Below are positions 27,242-38,033 of a DNA stretch of 64,000 bases, piece after piece. Below the pieces are notes generated by a model. It made no database searches. It was not told where the DNA came from and worked only from the letters and a program-made list of their open reading frames with translations. Source of the stretch: Exilibacterium sp. (GTDB lineage: Bacteria > Pseudomonadota > Gammaproteobacteria > Pseudomonadales > Cellvibrionaceae); assembly GCA_028280195.1 (NCBI GenBank), contig JANQMH010000034.1, positions 1 to 64,000 on the forward strand, written 5' to 3'. Both the position numbers and the translations under genes were made by a program. Numbering within the stretch: the stretch's first letter is position 1; each line of letters starts with the position of its first letter.

Positions 27242-28174
27242 ATGAGCGACGCCTCCCACCAAACTGTCCTCCTGCGCGAGGCGGTCGAGTCGCTGGTTGT
27301 GGACCGCGCCGGCAGCTACATCGACGGCACCTTCGGCCGCGGTGGTCACAGCCGCATGATTTTGCAGCAGCTGGCGGCGGCCGGTCGCTTGATCGCCTTC
27401 GACAAGGATCCCGAGGCGATAGCGGAAGCGCGCCGGCAGCTGGCCGCTGACAACCGCTTCGAGATTGTGCACCGCTCTTTTGCCGGGCTGGCCGGGGTGG
27501 TGGCCGAGCGCGGGCTGGCCGGGCGCATCGACGGCGTGCTGCTGGATCTGGGCGTATCCTCGCCGCAGCTGGACAGCGCCGCGCGGGGCTTCAGCTTTCT
27601 CAATGACGGTCCCCTCGATATGCGCATGGACACCTCGCGCGGCATGACCGCGGCGCAGTGGATCAATAGCGCCGCGCTCGAAGATATCGCCAGAGTATTG
27701 AAGGAGTTCGGCGAGGAGCGTTTTGCCCGGCGCATGGCCGCTGCGGTGGTGCGCCGGCGCCAGGCGCAGCCGTTTGCGCGCACGCTCGAGCTGGCGGAGA
27801 CCCTGGCGGCGGCGAATCCGGCCTGGGAGAAGGGCAGGCATCCGGCGACGCGAGCGTTTCAGGCGATTCGCATTTATATCAACGACGAACTGGGCGATCT
27901 GCAGGCGGTGCTGGATCAGGCTCTGGAGGCGATGAAAACCGGCGGGCGGCTGGTGGTCATCAGCTTTCACTCCCTCGAGGACCGGCTGGTAAAACGCTTT
28001 ATCCGCCGCCACGAGCGCGGTGACCGCCTGCCGAAAGGCCTGCCGGTTACCGACAGACAGCTGCATAGGCGCCTGCGCCGCGTCGGTCGCGGGGTTCGGC
28101 CTGAGAGCGATGAAGTTAGTGCTAACATACGCTCCAGAAGCGCGATGATGCGGGTAGCAGAAAAGATAGCTTAG
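27242..28174 (+). CDS. rsmH: 16S rRNA (cytosine-1402 N4)-methyltransferase
   Basis: Partner of RsmI in making m4Cm1402. At 310 aa it opens [13 protein letters not shown] and has the SAM-binding motif [12 protein letters not shown], then [26 protein letters not shown] and, near the end, [22 protein letters not shown] precedes the ATG at 27242; the earlier in-frame start lies inside mraZ. Confidence 0.97.
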   Translation: MSDASHQTVLLREAVESLVVDRAGSYIDGTFGRGGHSRMILQQLAAAGRLIAFDKDPEAIAEARRQLAADNRFEIVHRSFAGLAGVVAERGLAGRIDGVLLDLGVSSPQLDSAARGFSFLNDGPLDMRMDTSRGMTAAQWINSAALEDIARVLKEFGEERFARRMAAAVVRRRQAQPFARTLELAETLAAANPAWEKGRHPATRAFQAIRIYINDELGDLQAVLDQALEAMKTGGRLVVISFHSLEDRLVKRFIRRHERGDRLPKGLPVTDRQLHRRLRRVGRGVRPESDEVSANIRSRSAMMRVAEKIA

Positions 28175-28284
28175 CGGTTCGGGTCCGGTTCAGGTTGCCC
28201 ATGAGAGTATGGCCGGTGCAAAAGCAGCGGCTGCAAAGATAACAAACGGTTGGCATCGAGTGGGATATCAGTGGCGGTCAGGTG

Positions 28285-28593
28285 ATGGTTTTCAAGCAGT
28301 GGTTGATAGCGGCAATCCCCCGGCCCAGCCCCGTCCAGGTGGGCCTGGTTCTGTTGTGGCTGGCGCTGTTAGTGTCAGCGCTGGGGGTGGTATATGCCAC
28401 CCACCAGAGCCGCCAGCTGGTGCATCAGCTGGAGCTGGCGCGGCGGGAGTCGGCGCAACTGCAGGTGGCCTGGGGCCAGTATCTGCTGGAGCAGAGCACC
28501 TGGGCGGCCTATCAGCGCATCGAACAGGTGGCTGCCGAGCGCCTGGATATGCACGTACCGGCGACTGAAGACATTGTGATGGTGAAGCAGTGA
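28285..28593 (+). CDS. ftsL: Cell division protein FtsL
   Basis: Small bitopic divisome protein (102 aa) that joins FtsB and FtsQ and activates FtsWI. A short cytoplasmic N-terminus is followed by one membrane helix (about 18-38) and a periplasmic coiled coil (about 40-85, with heptad-like HQSRQLVHQLELARRESAQL). Sequence conservation is low in this family; position between rsmH and ftsI and the topology make the assignment. GTG at 28282 directly precedes the ATG and could also be used. Confidence 0.92.
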   Translation: MVFKQWLIAAIPRPSPVQVGLVLLWLALLVSALGVVYATHQSRQLVHQLELARRESAQLQVAWGQYLLEQSTWAAYQRIEQVAAERLDMHVPATEDIVMVKQ

Positions 28594-30350
28594 AAAAACG
28601 CAGCAAACAGGGCTACCCCGAGGCGCCGATAGCGCGCTGGCGCTTTTACGGTGCCGGCGCGCTGCTGTGTCTGCTGGGGCTGGGGCTGCTGTGGCGCGTT
28701 GCCGGACTGCAGGTGATACCGGGAGAGGACAAGGGCTTCGAGTTTCTGCAGGACCAGGGTGTGGCGCGCACAGTCAGAGTCGAACCGATCAGCGCCTACC
28801 GCGGCGTGATTACCGATCGCCGCGGCGAGCCGCTGGCGGTCAGTTCGCCGGTAGTGTCGATCTGGGCCGACCCCGGCATATTACAAGCCGGCCAGCCCGA
28901 TACGGCCGCGCTGGCCAAAGCCCTGGGTACCAGCGGCACCGCGCTAGAGGAAAAACTGCAGCGCTTCCGCGACAGGGAGTTCGTCTATTTGAAGCGCCAT
29001 CTGCCGCCACAGGACGCTGACAAAGTGCTGTCCGCAGGTGTGGCCGGCGTTTTTGCCCAGACTGAATACCGGCGCTTTTACCCCGCCGGCGAAGTGGCCT
29101 CGCACCTGGTGGGCTTTACCGATATCGACGACCGCGGCCAGGAAGGTATGGAACTGGCGTACGAGCAGTGGCTGGCCGGCGTGCAGGGCGCCAAGCGCGT
29201 GGTAAAAGATCTCAAAGGCCGGGTCGTCAAGGAGGAAAAACTGTTGCGCGCGGCGCGCGCCGGGCAGGCGCTGACCCTGAGCATCGACCTGCGCCTGCAG
29301 TACCTGGCCTATCGCGAACTCAAGACCACGGTAACCGAGCACCAGGCGCGCGGCGGCTCGGTGGTGGTGCTGGACACGCTGACCGGCGAGGTGCTGGCGA
29401 TTGCCAACCAGCCCGCCTACAACCCCAATGACCGGCGTCGTATCCGCCCGGCGGAGATGCGCAACCGCGCCATTATCGACCAGTTTGAGCCCGGTTCCAC
29501 CATGAAGCCGGTTACGGTGATGGCGGCGCTGGAAACCAAGCGCTACTCGCCGCGCACGCTGGTGGACACCAACCCGGGCCATATCCGCGTCGGCCGCAAA
29601 ACACTGCTCGACCCGAAGAACTACGGCATTATCGATGTTACCAAAATCATAACCAAGTCGAGCCAGGTGGGGCTGACCAAGCTGGCGCTGGACCTGGAGC
29701 CGCAGCAGATTCTCGATATGTATTTCCGCCTGGGGCTCGGGCAGAGCACCGGCAGCGGCTTTCCCGGCGAGAATGTCGGCCTGCTGCCGAGCCGCAGCCG
29801 CTGGCAGCCGATCGAGCGGGCCAACTTCGCTTTTGGCTACGGCCTCAGCCTCACCACGCTGCAGCTGGCGCAGGCCTACAGTGTGATCGCCAACGGCGGC
29901 CTGAAGAAACCCGTTTCACTGGTAAAACTGGCGCGCGCGCCGGTGGTGGAGAATGTGGTCGATGCGCAGATCACCCGCCAGGTGCTGTCCATGCTGCGCA
30001 CCGTAGTGGGACCCGGCGGCACCGCCGGCCGCGCCCGCCTGGATGCCTACAGTGTGGCCGGCAAGACCGGTACGGTGCATAAAGTCGGCCCGCAGGGCTA
30101 TGCGGTAGAGCGCAAAATGGCCCTGTTTGCCGGTATCGCGCCGGCGGAAAAGCCGCGTATTGTGGTAGTGACGGTCATCGATGAACCCAGCCGCGGCAAG
30201 TATTTCGGCGGCGAAGTGGCGGCGCCGCTGTTTTCCAAAATCGCCGCCGGCGCGCTGCGCCTGCTGGATGTGCCGCCGCAGCAGAACAGCCGTGTGGCCG
30301 GCCAGGCGCCGCGCCCGGGCAGGGCCGTGAAAAAGGAGCCGGTGGGCTGA
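28590..30350 (+). CDS. ftsI: Peptidoglycan transpeptidase FtsI (PBP3)
   Basis: Septal class B penicillin-binding protein of 586 aa. It has a single membrane anchor (about 18-40), a pedestal domain (EPISAYRGVITDRRGEPLAVS) and a transpeptidase domain with catalytic Ser303 in the STMK box, the SSQ motif (SxN position) in KIITKSSQVG, and KTGT at 492-495. GTG start at 28590 overlaps the ftsL stop (GTGA). The SxN motif reads SSQ instead of SSN. Confidence 0.97.
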   Translation: MKKRSKQGYPEAPIARWRFYGAGALLCLLGLGLLWRVAGLQVIPGEDKGFEFLQDQGVARTVRVEPISAYRGVITDRRGEPLAVSSPVVSIWADPGILQAGQPDTAALAKALGTSGTALEEKLQRFRDREFVYLKRHLPPQDADKVLSAGVAGVFAQTEYRRFYPAGEVASHLVGFTDIDDRGQEGMELAYEQWLAGVQGAKRVVKDLKGRVVKEEKLLRAARAGQALTLSIDLRLQYLAYRELKTTVTEHQARGGSVVVLDTLTGEVLAIANQPAYNPNDRRRIRPAEMRNRAIIDQFEPGSTMKPVTVMAALETKRYSPRTLVDTNPGHIRVGRKTLLDPKNYGIIDVTKIITKSSQVGLTKLALDLEPQQILDMYFRLGLGQSTGSGFPGENVGLLPSRSRWQPIERANFAFGYGLSLTTLQLAQAYSVIANGGLKKPVSLVKLARAPVVENVVDAQITRQVLSMLRTVVGPGGTAGRARLDAYSVAGKTGTVHKVGPQGYAVERKMALFAGIAPAEKPRIVVVTVIDEPSRGKYFGGEVAAPLFSKIAAGALRLLDVPPQQNSRVAGQAPRPGRAVKKEPVG

Positions 30351-31882
30351 TGGCGGCAGCGGCGCAACAGGTTTACACCCGCCTCGGCGACTTGCTGCCG
30401 GACATATCGCTGCCGGGCGACATCGCCGCACTGACGGTGCAGGCGCTGTGTATCGACAGCCGCCAGCTGCAGCGCGGCGATGTCTTTGTCGCGCTGCGCG
30501 GCCACAGCGCCGACGGCCGCGACTTTATCGACGCCGCGGTGGCCGCCGGCGCCGCGGCGGTGCTGGCCGAGGCGGATGCGGGCGGTATCGGCACGGCCGG
30601 CGGGGTAGCGGTGGTCAAGGTGCCGCAATTGTCTGCCAGGCTGAGCGCCATGGCCGGCCGCCTCTACGGCCGGCCGTCGCAGAAAATGCGTGTAGTGGGG
30701 GTGACCGGTACCAACGGCAAAACCACCTGCAGCCTGCTGGCGGCGCAACTGGAAACGCTGCTCGGCCACAGCGGCGCCAGCCTCGGTACCCTCGGCTACG
30801 GCCTGGCGGCGGATGCGGAGCTGACCGGCAGCGAACTGACCACGCCGGATGCGGTATCGGTGCAGCGCCTGCTCAGCCAGCTGCAGCAGCGCGGCGCGCG
30901 GGCGGTGGCCATGGAGGTTTCCTCCCACAGCCTGAGCCAGGCGCGGGTGGCAGGTGTGGATTTCGAGGTGGCGATATTCACCAATTTGACCCGCGACCAT
31001 CTCGACTACCACGGCGATATGCGGCGCTACGGCGAGGCCAAACGCAAACTGTTCGAGATGCCCGGCCTGCGCCACGCGGTGATCAACCTCGACGACGACT
31101 TCGGCCGCCATATGCTGCAGTCGCTGCAGGGGCCGCGGCTGTGGAGCTACAGCATCGGCGGCGGCCGCGCCGATGTGCAGGCGCTGCAGCCGCTGTACTC
31201 GGCCAGAGGCGTGGAGGCGCAGGTGATTTCGCCGTGGGGGGAAGGGCGCCTGCGCAGCCCGCTGCTGGGTGAATTCAACCTCAGCAATCTGCTGGCGGTG
31301 ATTACCGCCGCCTGCGTGCAGGGGGCGAGTTTTGCCGAGGTGATGTCGCTGCTGCCGCAGCTGAAGCCGGTGGTGGGGCGCATGCAGCGCATCGATATCG
31401 ACAGCGACATCGATGTGGTTATCGACTATGCCCACACCCCCGATGCGCTGCAACAGGCACTGGCGTCGCTGCGCGCCGGCGTCGACGGCGCACTCTGGTG
31501 TGTATTCGGCTGCGGTGGCGACCGCGACAAGGGTAAACGCGCACCCATGGGTGCGGTGGCCGAGCGCCTCGCCGACCGGCTGGTGATTACCAGTGACAAC
31601 CCGCGCGGCGAGGAGCCGCTGGCGATCATTGGCGATATCGAGGCGGGCCTGACCGGCGCCAGCCTGGTGCAGATCGAGCCGGACCGCGCCGCGGCGATCG
31701 AACTGGCCGTGACCCGCGCGCCGGCCGGGGCCTGTGTACTGATCGCCGGCAAGGGCCACGAACAATATCAGCAGGTCGGCAGTCGCCGCCTGCCTTTCAG
31801 CGATCTGGTGCAGGCGCGTCTGGGCCTGCGCCAGCGCAACAAGGGTGACAAGGGTAAAGACGAGACAGAGGTAACGCTGTGA
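30350..31882 (+). CDS. murE: UDP-MurNAc-Ala-Glu:meso-DAP ligase
   Basis: Adds meso-diaminopimelate to the stem peptide. At 510 aa the ATP-binding loop is VTGTNGKTTCSLLAAQ, and the specificity loop reads SDNPRGEEP, the DNPR form linked to DAP rather than lysine. Motif VVIDYAHTPDALQQAL is also present. Its ATG shares a base with the ftsI stop (TGATGG). Confidence 0.97.
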   Translation: MAAAAQQVYTRLGDLLPDISLPGDIAALTVQALCIDSRQLQRGDVFVALRGHSADGRDFIDAAVAAGAAAVLAEADAGGIGTAGGVAVVKVPQLSARLSAMAGRLYGRPSQKMRVVGVTGTNGKTTCSLLAAQLETLLGHSGASLGTLGYGLAADAELTGSELTTPDAVSVQRLLSQLQQRGARAVAMEVSSHSLSQARVAGVDFEVAIFTNLTRDHLDYHGDMRRYGEAKRKLFEMPGLRHAVINLDDDFGRHMLQSLQGPRLWSYSIGGGRADVQALQPLYSARGVEAQVISPWGEGRLRSPLLGEFNLSNLLAVITAACVQGASFAEVMSLLPQLKPVVGRMQRIDIDSDIDVVIDYAHTPDALQQALASLRAGVDGALWCVFGCGGDRDKGKRAPMGAVAERLADRLVITSDNPRGEEPLAIIGDIEAGLTGASLVQIEPDRAAAIELAVTRAPAGACVLIAGKGHEQYQQVGSRRLPFSDLVQARLGLRQRNKGDKGKDETEVTL

Positions 31883-33243
31883 TCAGATTATTTTCCCTGG
31901 CCGAGGTGGCCGCTGAGATCGGGGCCGAACTGTGCGGCGGCGACTGTCGCTTCGAGCGCCTGAGCACCGACAGCCGCGCACTGCTTGCCGGCGATCTGTT
32001 TGTGGCCCTGCGCGGCGACAAGTTTGACGGTCACCGCTTTGTCGGCACCGCGCTCGAGCGCGGTGCCTGCGCGGTGGTGGTGGAGGCACAGCAGCCACAG
32101 CTGGCGCTGCCGCAACTGGTGGTGACAGACACCACCCGCGCGCTGGGACAGATAGCCGCCCTCAACCGCGCGGCGTTTGACGGCGCGGTGGTGGCGATAA
32201 CCGGCAGCGCCGGCAAGACCAGTGTCAAGGGTATGAGTGCCGCCATTCTCGCCGAGCGCGGCGCCGTGCACGCAACCCGCGGCAACCAGAACAACCATAT
32301 CGGTGTGCCGCTGACACTGCTGGATCTGAACGCCGATCACCGTTTTGCGGTGATTGAGATGGGCGCCAACGGCCCCGGGGAAATTGCCTATCTGACCGGC
32401 CTGGCGCAACCCGATGTGGCCATGGTCAACAATGTGATGCCCGCCCACCTGGAGGGCTTTGGCTCCATAGATGGTGTCGCGCAGGCGAAGTCCGAGATTT
32501 TTTCCGGCCTGCGCGCCGGCGGTACCGCAGTGGTCAACCTGGACGACGATTATGCCGGCCGCTACCTGCAGTTGCTGGGTGATACGCCGCTGCTGACTTT
32601 CAGCCTCAGCGACAGCCGCGCCGATTTCCGCGCCGGGCGCTGCGGCGACAATGCCGCCGGCCAGGTCTGGTTTGAACTGCAGTGCCCGGCCGGTGTGGCC
32701 GAGATCCAGCTGCGGGTGGTGGGGCGCCACAATATCGCCAATGCCCTGGCGGCGGCCGCCTGCACCAGCAAAGTGGGGGCTGAACTCAGCGATATCGTTG
32801 CCGGCCTGGAACGTTTTGAGAATATTGCCGGGCGCATGCAGATCGTTGCCGGCGAGGCCGGCAGTGTCATTATCGACGATTCCTACAATGCCAACCCCAC
32901 CGCGGTGCGCGCGGCCATCGATACCCTGCTCGGCCGGCCGGGCGAGAGCGTATTGGTACTCGGCGACCTGGCCGAACTCGGCGACGAAGCCGCCGAACTG
33001 CACCGCCAGCTCGGGGTCTACGCGCGCGAGCAGGGCGTGGCGCAGATGATTTCGGTAGGTGTGCTCAGCCGTCACGCCAGCGATGCCTTTGGCGCCGATG
33101 CCGAGCATTTCTCAGACCACGACGCCGCCGTGGCGTATCTGCGCCCGCGGTTGCACAAAGACATGGTGTTGCTGATCAAAGGGTCGTTCAGCTCGCATAT
33201 GGACAAGGTGGTGCGGGCACTGAAGGCCGGCGGAGAAAAATAA
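31879..33243 (+). CDS. murF: UDP-MurNAc-tripeptide:D-Ala-D-Ala ligase
   Basis: Completes the UDP-MurNAc-pentapeptide. Protein of 454 aa with N-terminal substrate domain ([24 protein letters not shown]), ATP loop [28 protein letters not shown], and C-terminal domain [21 protein letters not shown] start overlaps murE by 4 bp (GTGA). Confidence 0.97.
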   Translation: MIRLFSLAEVAAEIGAELCGGDCRFERLSTDSRALLAGDLFVALRGDKFDGHRFVGTALERGACAVVVEAQQPQLALPQLVVTDTTRALGQIAALNRAAFDGAVVAITGSAGKTSVKGMSAAILAERGAVHATRGNQNNHIGVPLTLLDLNADHRFAVIEMGANGPGEIAYLTGLAQPDVAMVNNVMPAHLEGFGSIDGVAQAKSEIFSGLRAGGTAVVNLDDDYAGRYLQLLGDTPLLTFSLSDSRADFRAGRCGDNAAGQVWFELQCPAGVAEIQLRVVGRHNIANALAAAACTSKVGAELSDIVAGLERFENIAGRMQIVAGEAGSVIIDDSYNANPTAVRAAIDTLLGRPGESVLVLGDLAELGDEAAELHRQLGVYAREQGVAQMISVGVLSRHASDAFGADAEHFSDHDAAVAYLRPRLHKDMVLLIKGSFSSHMDKVVRALKAGGEK

Positions 33244-33245
33244 CA

Positions 33246-34328
33246 ATGCTCTTGTGGCTAGCGGAATACTTACAGCAGCACATCAGTGGTTTTGGTGTAT
33301 TCCAGTACCTGACCTTTCGCGGCATTCTCGGTGTGCTGACCGCGCTGCTGATTTCACTGGTGCTGGGGCCGTGGATGATCAAACGGCTGAACCAGTTGCA
33401 GATCGGCCAGGCAGTGCGCGACGACGGGCCGGAAACCCATTTGAGCAAGTCGGGCACACCGACCATGGGCGGCACGCTGATTCTGGCGGCGATTTTCATC
33501 AGCGCGCTGTTGTGGTCGGATCTGAGCAATCGCTATGTCTGGGTGGTGCTGCTGGTAACCGCACTGTTCGGTGCGGTCGGCTGGGTCGACGACTATCGCA
33601 AAGTGGTGGAGTCCAATTCCCGCGGCCTGCCGGCGCGCTGGAAATACTTCTGGCAGTCGGTGGGCGGCCTGGGCGCGGCGGCGTTTCTTTACTACTCGTC
33701 AGTGGTGCCCGCCGAAACCCAATTGATCGTGCCGTTTTTTAAGGCGGTGGCCATCGATATGGGGCTGTTTTATATCGCCCTGACCTACTTCGTTGTGGTC
33801 GGCGCCAGCAACGCCGTGAATCTGACCGACGGTCTCGACGGCCTGGCGATCATGCCGACGGTGATGGTGGGCACGGCGCTGGGTGTGATCGCCTACCTGG
33901 TGGGCAACGCCAATTTTGCCAGCTATCTGCATGTGCCCTATATCCCCGGCACCGGTGAGCTGGTGGTGTTCTGTGCGGCGCTGGCCGGCGCCGGCCTGGG
34001 CTTTCTGTGGTTCAACACCTATCCCGCCCAGGTATTTATGGGCGATGTCGGCGCCCTGGCCCTGGGCGCGGCGCTGGGGGTGATTGCCGTGATCGTGCGG
34101 CACGAAATCGTGTTTTTTATTATGGGCGGGGTTTTTGTCATGGAAACCATTTCGGTCATTTTACAGGTGGGCTCTTTCAAATTGACCGGCCGGCGAATTT
34201 TTCGCATGGCGCCCCTGCACCACCACTTCGAGCTGAAAGGCTGGCCGGAGCCGCGGGTGATCGTGCGTTTCTGGATCATTACGGTGATGCTGGTGCTGTT
34301 CGGTCTGGCGACGCTGAAACTGCGTTGA
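33246..34328 (+). CDS. mraY: Phospho-MurNAc-pentapeptide transferase
   Basis: Makes lipid I on the inner face of the membrane. At 360 aa it has ten hydrophobic segments and the signatures [30 protein letters not shown], and GDVGALALG, plus [22 protein letters not shown] near the end (the histidine motif HHH). All are hallmarks of MraY. Confidence 0.97.
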   Translation: MLLWLAEYLQQHISGFGVFQYLTFRGILGVLTALLISLVLGPWMIKRLNQLQIGQAVRDDGPETHLSKSGTPTMGGTLILAAIFISALLWSDLSNRYVWVVLLVTALFGAVGWVDDYRKVVESNSRGLPARWKYFWQSVGGLGAAAFLYYSSVVPAETQLIVPFFKAVAIDMGLFYIALTYFVVVGASNAVNLTDGLDGLAIMPTVMVGTALGVIAYLVGNANFASYLHVPYIPGTGELVVFCAALAGAGLGFLWFNTYPAQVFMGDVGALALGAALGVIAVIVRHEIVFFIMGGVFVMETISVILQVGSFKLTGRRIFRMAPLHHHFELKGWPEPRVIVRFWIITVMLVLFGLATLKLR

Positions 34329-34373
34329 CCGCGCTAGTGACGGGCAATTGATGAGCGATGGCAGATAGCAATT

Positions 34374-35723
34374 ATGGTTGAGCTTATAGCGCAGGGTGGA
34401 ATCACCGCCGTGGTCGGCCTCGGTGCCACCGGCCTGTCGGTGGCGCGCTATTTTGCCGCTCAGGGGCGCCGTTTTGTGATGCTGGATACGCGTCAAAACC
34501 CGCCTAATCTCGGCGTGTTTCAGCGCGACTTTCCCGACATCCACTGCGAGCTGGGCGAACTCAACAGCGACACACTCTGTGCCGTGGATGAGATTGTGCT
34601 GAGCCCCGGCGTGGCGCCGGGCAACGCCGCGGTGGTGGCGGCCCGCGCCCAGGGTGTCAGCGTACTCGGCGATGTGGAATTGTTTGCCCGCGCTGCGCGC
34701 GCGCCGATTGTGGCGATTACCGGCTCCAATGCCAAAAGTACGGTCACCACCCTGGTCGGCGAGATGGCCAGGGCGGCCGGTATCGATGTCAGGGTCGGCG
34801 GCAATCTCGGTACACCGGCGCTGGATTTGCTCGACGACAGCGCACAACTCTATGTGTTGGAATTATCCAGTTTTCAGTTGGAGACCACCGACAATTTGCA
34901 GGCTGAGGCGGCCAGCATTCTCAATATGAGCGCCGACCACCTGGATCGTTACAATTCTATGGTGGAGTATCACGCCGCCAAACAGCGCATCTATTTCGGC
35001 GCTCGCCAGATTGTGGTCAATCGCGATGATCCCCTGACTCAGACGCTGCCGGTGGCGGGGGTGCGCTGTATCCGCTTCGGTATGGGGCAGCCCGACCTGC
35101 GCGACTTCGGCCTGCTCGAAGCCGAGGGCGAGGAGTTTCTCGCCCACGGCCTGGATAAAATTCTGCCGCTGCGGCAGCTGGCGCTGCGCGGCCGGCACAA
35201 TATTGCCAACGCGCTGGCGGCCATGGCGCTGGCTTACGCCATCAGCCTGCCGACTGCGGCGGTAACTGAAACCCTGCGGCGCTTCCGGGGCCTGCCGCAT
35301 CGCTGCCAGTGGGTGGGTGAAAAAGACGGCATCGAATTCTTCAACGACTCCAAGGGCACCAACACCGGCGCCACGCTGGCGGCGATACAAGGGCTGGCGC
35401 GGTCGCCCGGCAAGATTGTGCTGATCGCCGGCGGCGAGGCCAAGGATGCGGACTTCAGCAGCCTGGCCGACGCATTTCGCAGCCAGGTGCGCGCGGCGGT
35501 GCTGATCGGCCGCGATGCCGCCGCGCTGGGCCGGGTTGCGGAGCTGCACACCCGGGTGGTTTACGCGCAAACCCTGGACCAAGCGGTGCGCAGCGCCGCG
35601 CAACTGGCGCAGGCCGGCGATGCGGTGCTGTTGTCGCCGGCCTGCGCCAGCTTCGATATGTTTGAAAACTATCAGGATCGCGGCAACCAGTTTATCCGCG
35701 CGGTCGAGGAGTGGCTGGCATGA
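34374..35723 (+). CDS. murD: UDP-MurNAc-L-alanine:D-glutamate ligase
   Basis: Adds D-Glu to the growing precursor. Protein of 449 aa: N-terminal Rossmann-like domain (VVGLGATGLSVARYFA), ATP loop ITGSNAKSTVTTL, ELSSFQLETT, GLPHRCQWV and NDSKGTNTGATLAA. The P-loop has S in place of the more usual T (AKST), as in many MurD proteins. A 45-bp gap separates it from mraY. Confidence 0.97.
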   Translation: MVELIAQGGITAVVGLGATGLSVARYFAAQGRRFVMLDTRQNPPNLGVFQRDFPDIHCELGELNSDTLCAVDEIVLSPGVAPGNAAVVAARAQGVSVLGDVELFARAARAPIVAITGSNAKSTVTTLVGEMARAAGIDVRVGGNLGTPALDLLDDSAQLYVLELSSFQLETTDNLQAEAASILNMSADHLDRYNSMVEYHAAKQRIYFGARQIVVNRDDPLTQTLPVAGVRCIRFGMGQPDLRDFGLLEAEGEEFLAHGLDKILPLRQLALRGRHNIANALAAMALAYAISLPTAAVTETLRRFRGLPHRCQWVGEKDGIEFFNDSKGTNTGATLAAIQGLARSPGKIVLIAGGEAKDADFSSLADAFRSQVRAAVLIGRDAAALGRVAELHTRVVYAQTLDQAVRSAAQLAQAGDAVLLSPACASFDMFENYQDRGNQFIRAVEEWLA

Positions 35724-36934
35724 CCGCCGTCACGGTGCCGCCGTCGCTGTATCCGTCCGCCGCACGGCTGTCCGAGCGGGTGGACTGGGGACTGGTGCTG
35801 ACAGTGGCGGCGCTGCTGACCTTTGGCCTGGTCATGGTGGCCTCGGCTTCGATCGGCTTTGCCGACAGCGTTTACGGCGACCCGTGGTTTTTCGTCAAGC
35901 GCCATCTGGTTTACCTGCTGCTGGGCTGCCTCGGCGGCGCGCTGGTTGCCGCCATCCCCGCCGCGGTGTGGCGCGACTACGGCTGGGCGCTGCTGCTGCT
36001 GGCGCTGTTGCTGCTGGTACTGGTGCTGGTGCCCGGACTGGGGCGGCGCGTCAACGGCAGTCAGCGCTGGCTGGTGTTCGGGCCGATCACGGTACAGGCC
36101 GCGGAGGTGGTGAAATTCTGCGGTATCGTATTCTTTGCCGGCTATCTGGCGCGCTGCCAACTGCAGTTGCGCAGCAGCTGGCGCAGCATCGTCAAGCCGG
36201 TGGCGCTGGTGGGGCTGATCGTTGTGCTGCTGTTGATGCAGCCGGATTTTGGCAGTGCGGTGGTATTCAGCGCGACGGTGGTGGCGATGATGTTTCTGGC
36301 CGGCGTGCGCCTGTGGCAGTTCGGCCTGCTGACGCTGCTGGCGGGCGGCGGCCTGGTGATGATGGCCTTGCTGTCTCCCTATCGCCTGCAGCGGCTGGTG
36401 ACGTTTCTGGACCCGTGGGCCGACCAGTTCAACAGCGGTTACCAGTTGACCCAGTCGCTGATCGCTTTCGGGCGCGGCGAGTGGCTGGGCGTGGGGCTGG
36501 GCAACAGTCTGCAGAAACTGTTTTACCTGCCCGAGGCGCATACCGATTTTATTTTTGCCATTGTCGCCGAGGAGTTCGGCCTGATCGGCTGCGCCGCATT
36601 GATCGGCCTGTTTGCAACACTGGTGGTCAAGGCGCTGGGCATTGCCAGAAAAGCCATTGTCGCCGGCGATGCCTTCGCCAGCTTCGTCGCCTTCGGTATC
36701 GCCGCGCTGGTCGGCGGACAGACCTTTATCAATATCGGCGTGTCCTGCGGCCTGTTGCCCACCAAGGGCCTGACACTGCCGTTTATCAGCTATGGCGGCA
36801 GCAGCCTGGTGGTCAGCTGTGCACTGATGGCGCTGTTGTTGCGCCTGGATTGGGAGTTGCGCTTGGATAAGGAGCTGCGCCGGCCGCAGCCGGCGCCGAA
36901 AAAACCGAGGGGGGGCAGGCGGCGTGCCGGTTGA
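35720..36934 (+). CDS. ftsW: Septal peptidoglycan glycosyltransferase FtsW
   Basis: SEDS-family polymerase that works with FtsI in septal wall synthesis. At 404 aa it has about ten membrane helices; the signature PKRHLVY-like segment is VKRHLVYLLLG, with GLGRRVNGSQRWLV, QPDFGSAVVF, and the conserved loops AHTDFIFAIVAEEFGLIG and GLLPTKGLTLPFISYGGSS. ATG at 35720 overlaps the murD stop (ATGA). The basic tail (after about residue 385) is cytoplasmic. Confidence 0.97.
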   Translation: MTAVTVPPSLYPSAARLSERVDWGLVLTVAALLTFGLVMVASASIGFADSVYGDPWFFVKRHLVYLLLGCLGGALVAAIPAAVWRDYGWALLLLALLLLVLVLVPGLGRRVNGSQRWLVFGPITVQAAEVVKFCGIVFFAGYLARCQLQLRSSWRSIVKPVALVGLIVVLLLMQPDFGSAVVFSATVVAMMFLAGVRLWQFGLLTLLAGGGLVMMALLSPYRLQRLVTFLDPWADQFNSGYQLTQSLIAFGRGEWLGVGLGNSLQKLFYLPEAHTDFIFAIVAEEFGLIGCAALIGLFATLVVKALGIARKAIVAGDAFASFVAFGIAALVGGQTFINIGVSCGLLPTKGLTLPFISYGGSSLVVSCALMALLLRLDWELRLDKELRRPQPAPKKPRGGRRRAG

Positions 36935-38033
36935 GCAGGTGGCAAATCGCGTGCTGGTGATGGCCGGCGGTACCGGCGGTCACGTCTTCCCGGCGCTGGC
37001 GGTGGCCGAGGTGCTGCGCGCGCGCGGCTGGCGCATAGACTGGCTGGGTACGCGCCGCGGCATTGAAGCGCGGCTGGTGCCGGATGCGCATATCGATTTG
37101 CATGTTATCGCCGTCGAGGGCCTGCGCGGCAAAGGCGCGCGCGCCTGGCTGAGAGCGCCCTGGCTGCTGCTGCGGGCACTGTGCCAGGCGCTGCGGGTGG
37201 TGCGGCGGGTGCGACCGGACGTGGTGCTGGGGCTGGGCGGCTTTGCCTCCGGGCCGGGCGGAGTGGCGGCGCGCCTGCTGGGCAAACCGCTGGTGATTCA
37301 CGAGCAGAATGCGGTGGCGGGCACCACCAATAAGATACTGGCGCGCATTGCCAGCAGCGTGCTGCAGGCCTTCCCCGGCAGCCTGCCCGGTGCCGCGCTG
37401 GTGGGCAACCCGGTGCGCCGCGATATCGCCGCGCTGCAGGCGCCGGCGCAGCGCTATGACGCGCGCCGGCGCGAGCGCGCGGGCGGCAACCTGCTGGTGC
37501 TGGGCGGCAGCCTCGGGGCGCTGGCCATTAACGAATGTGTGCCGGCGGCGCTGCAGCTGCTGCCGCTCGAACGGCGCCCGACGGTGTGGCACCAGAGCGG
37601 CGCCAGGCACCTGCAGAAGACGCAGGCACTCTACGCCGAACTCGGCGTCGAGGCCGAAGTTGAAGCGTTTATCGACGATATGGCGGCGGCATTTGCCTGG
37701 GCGGACCTGGTGGTGGCCCGCGCCGGTGCCCTCACCGTCGCCGAGTTGAGCGCCGCCGGGGTGGCGGCGGTGCTGGTGCCGTTTCCGTTTGCGATTGACG
37801 ATCACCAGAGCAAAAACGCCGCCTGGCTGGCACAGCAGGGCGCTGCCGTGGTCAAGCAGCAGGATGAACTGGATGCACCGTCGCTGGCCGAGCTGCTGCG
37901 GCAACTGACCGGCGACCGGCCGCGGCTGAAAAATATGGCGATCCGCGCGCGCGCGCTGGCGCTGCCCGAGGCTGCCAATCACGTGGCGCTGGCCTGCCAG
38001 CAGGCAGCCGGCCGGGAGGTGGCAAATGGCTAA
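36924..38033 (+). CDS. murG: Lipid II synthase MurG (GlcNAc transferase)
   Basis: Converts lipid I to lipid II. GT-B fold protein of 369 aa: N-terminal [44 protein letters not shown]-terminal [12 protein letters not shown], and the nucleotide-binding [24 protein letters not shown] start overlaps ftsW by 11 bp. Confidence 0.97.
   Translation: MPVEQVANRVLVMAGGTGGHVFPALAVAEVLRARGWRIDWLGTRRGIEARLVPDAHIDLHVIAVEGLRGKGARAWLRAPWLLLRALCQALRVVRRVRPDVVLGLGGFASGPGGVAARLLGKPLVIHEQNAVAGTTNKILARIASSVLQAFPGSLPGAALVGNPVRRDIAALQAPAQRYDARRRERAGGNLLVLGGSLGALAINECVPAALQLLPLERRPTVWHQSGARHLQKTQALYAELGVEAEVEAFIDDMAAAFAWADLVVARAGALTVAELSAAGVAAVLVPFPFAIDDHQSKNAAWLAQQGAAVVKQQDELDAPSLAELLRQLTGDRPRLKNMAIRARALALPEAANHVALACQQAAGREVANG

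Noticed and set aside
30098-31765. 555-codon open frame antisense to ftsI/murE
   Set aside because: Shadow frame of two conserved essential genes.
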